From JBGPGW01 sp046349515 (GTDB lineage: Bacteria; Pseudomonadota; Alphaproteobacteria; CADEGL01): DNA of 64,000 nucleotides. Under the pieces are notes generated by a model. It was given only the letters and a program-made list of their open reading frames with translations. It was not told the origin of the DNA and did not search any database. The stretch spans positions 434,001-498,000 of the forward strand of contig JAXMCE010000002.1 in assembly GCA_046349515.1 (NCBI GenBank). The letters are read 5' to 3'. Position 1 is the first letter of the stretch, and each line of letters starts with the position of its first letter. Positions 63,365 to 64,000 of this stretch are shown here, piece by piece. The position numbers and the translations under genes are program-made.

Positions 63365-64000
63365 ATGGCCTACACGCAAATTCTTTATGAACCCGACACC
63401 CGCGACAAGTTCGTTACGGTCACGCTCAACCGGCCAGAGAAGTTGAACGCCCTCGGCGGCGTCATCCTCGATGAGCTCGACCATGCGATCCAGCGTGCGG
63501 CCAAGGAGGCGAACGCCCTCATCATCACCGGCACAGGGCGTGCCTTCTCGACCGGCTACGACCTCGAGAGCGCCAATTTCGAAATGGGCTTCGAAGCCTG
63601 GCGGGAGGACGTGCTGGCCAACCAGAGGCGCCTCTTCGCGCTCTGGTCCCTGCCCATCCCCACGATCGCGGCGGTCAACGGCTACGCGCTTGCAGGCGGA
63701 ATGGAGCTCATGATGTGCTGCGACCTCGCGATCGCGGCCGAGGACGCCCGAATTGGCGAGCCCGAAATCCGCCATGCCTCGGCCCCGCCGAGCCTCATGA
63801 TGCCGTGGACGGCCCCTATCCGGCATACGCGCTACCTCATGTACACGGGTGACATGATCTCGGGCGAGGAGGCCGTCCGGATGAATCTCGTCAACAAAGC
63901 CGTGCCGGCCGATCGCCTGATGGACGAGGCCCGACGCCTCGCCGCCAAGCTCGCGCGCATCCCGACGCCCGCGATCAAGTTCAACAAGCTCGCGATCAAC
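63365..64000 (+). CDS. enoyl-CoA hydratase/isomerase family protein, 3' part outside window
   Basis: The visible 212 codons start at the ATG at 63365, with GGAGGAGA a short way upstream, and run off the right edge. The crotonase core is clear: VTLNRPEKLNALGG, the substrate-binding loop after IITGTGRAFSTGYDL, the oxyanion helix IPTIAAVNGYALAGGMELMMCCDLAIAAEDA, and GEPEIRHASAPPSLM. The two acidic catalytic residues of hydratases are not both obvious, so it could be an isomerase or other crotonase. It diverges from the DSD1-like gene. Confidence 0.88.
   Translation, partial: MAYTQILYEPDTRDKFVTVTLNRPEKLNALGGVILDELDHAIQRAAKEANALIITGTGRAFSTGYDLESANFEMGFEAWREDVLANQRRLFALWSLPIPTIAAVNGYALAGGMELMMCCDLAIAAEDARIGEPEIRHASAPPSLMMPWTAPIRHTRYLMYTGDMISGEEAVRMNLVNKAVPADRLMDEARRLAAKLARIPTPAIKFNKLAIN

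Overview
The window is G+C-rich, densely coded chromosomal DNA of an alphaproteobacterium. The lineage call rests on a DUF2336 protein, which is typical of Alphaproteobacteria, and on the general style: strong codon bias, long antisense shadow frames, and many ABC-free DMT transporters and PLP enzymes. Species and order cannot be fixed; a Rhodospirillales- or Hyphomicrobiales-like soil or marine heterotroph fits. No transposase, integrase, phage gene, rRNA or CRISPR array is visible. The only RNA gene is tRNA-Arg(CCU).

Layout. 1-7.8 kb: the start of a periplasmic PQQ sugar dehydrogenase, a DUF2336 protein, phosphoglycerate kinase, then an adrenodoxin-reductase-type ferredoxin:NADP reductase next to 2-oxoacid:ferredoxin oxidoreductase (KorA/KorB), which together form an electron module. 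8-18.5 kb: a dimethylglycine/sarcosine-dehydrogenase-like fusion, an orphan form II CoxL-like molybdo-hydroxylase coupled to an EamA exporter, an acyl-CoA ligase/MaoC/thioesterase group, an Asp/Glu-racemase-family enzyme, a methyltransferase and a SLOG-type protein. 18.5-22.9 kb: GYD protein, M48 lipoprotein protease, degenerate thermonuclease, proline iminopeptidase and a PagL-like lipid A deacylase.

22.9-26.9 kb holds the first unusual locus. Two tandem EctC-like cupins (ectoine synthase fold) sit downstream of a PLP decarboxylase and between two EamA exporters, all on one strand, without EctA or EctB. 27-37 kb has envelope and signalling genes: SIMPL protein, cyclopropane-synthase-like methyltransferase, a SAM/cyclase/AAA/TPR protein, DUF882 and L,D-transpeptidase genes, an ArgH-like lyase and a cyclophilin. 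39.3-44.1 kb is a four-gene operon with an N-acyl-D-amino-acid deacylase, a VOC protein and two PLP enzymes. 44-50 kb has a DsbA/GST-kappa protein, a sterol-desaturase-family hydroxylase, a DAO-type flavoenzyme, a 0.7-kb stretch without a convincing gene, a GMC oxidoreductase and the tRNA.

50.2-54.35 kb is the second and best candidate for an undescribed system. A Crp/Fnr-type regulator is followed by two paralogous 2OG-Fe(II) oxygenases, a protein with an N-terminal Bfd-like [2Fe-2S] domain, and a protein of unknown family. Two perfect TTGAC-N4-GTCAA palindromes lie upstream of the regulator and upstream of the oxygenases. The last 10 kb has IlvE, a polytopic membrane protein, an MFS exporter, an MBL-fold hydrolase, GST, Nudix and VOC proteins, a D-threonine-aldolase/D-serine-dehydratase-like PLP enzyme and the start of an enoyl-CoA hydratase cut by the window edge.
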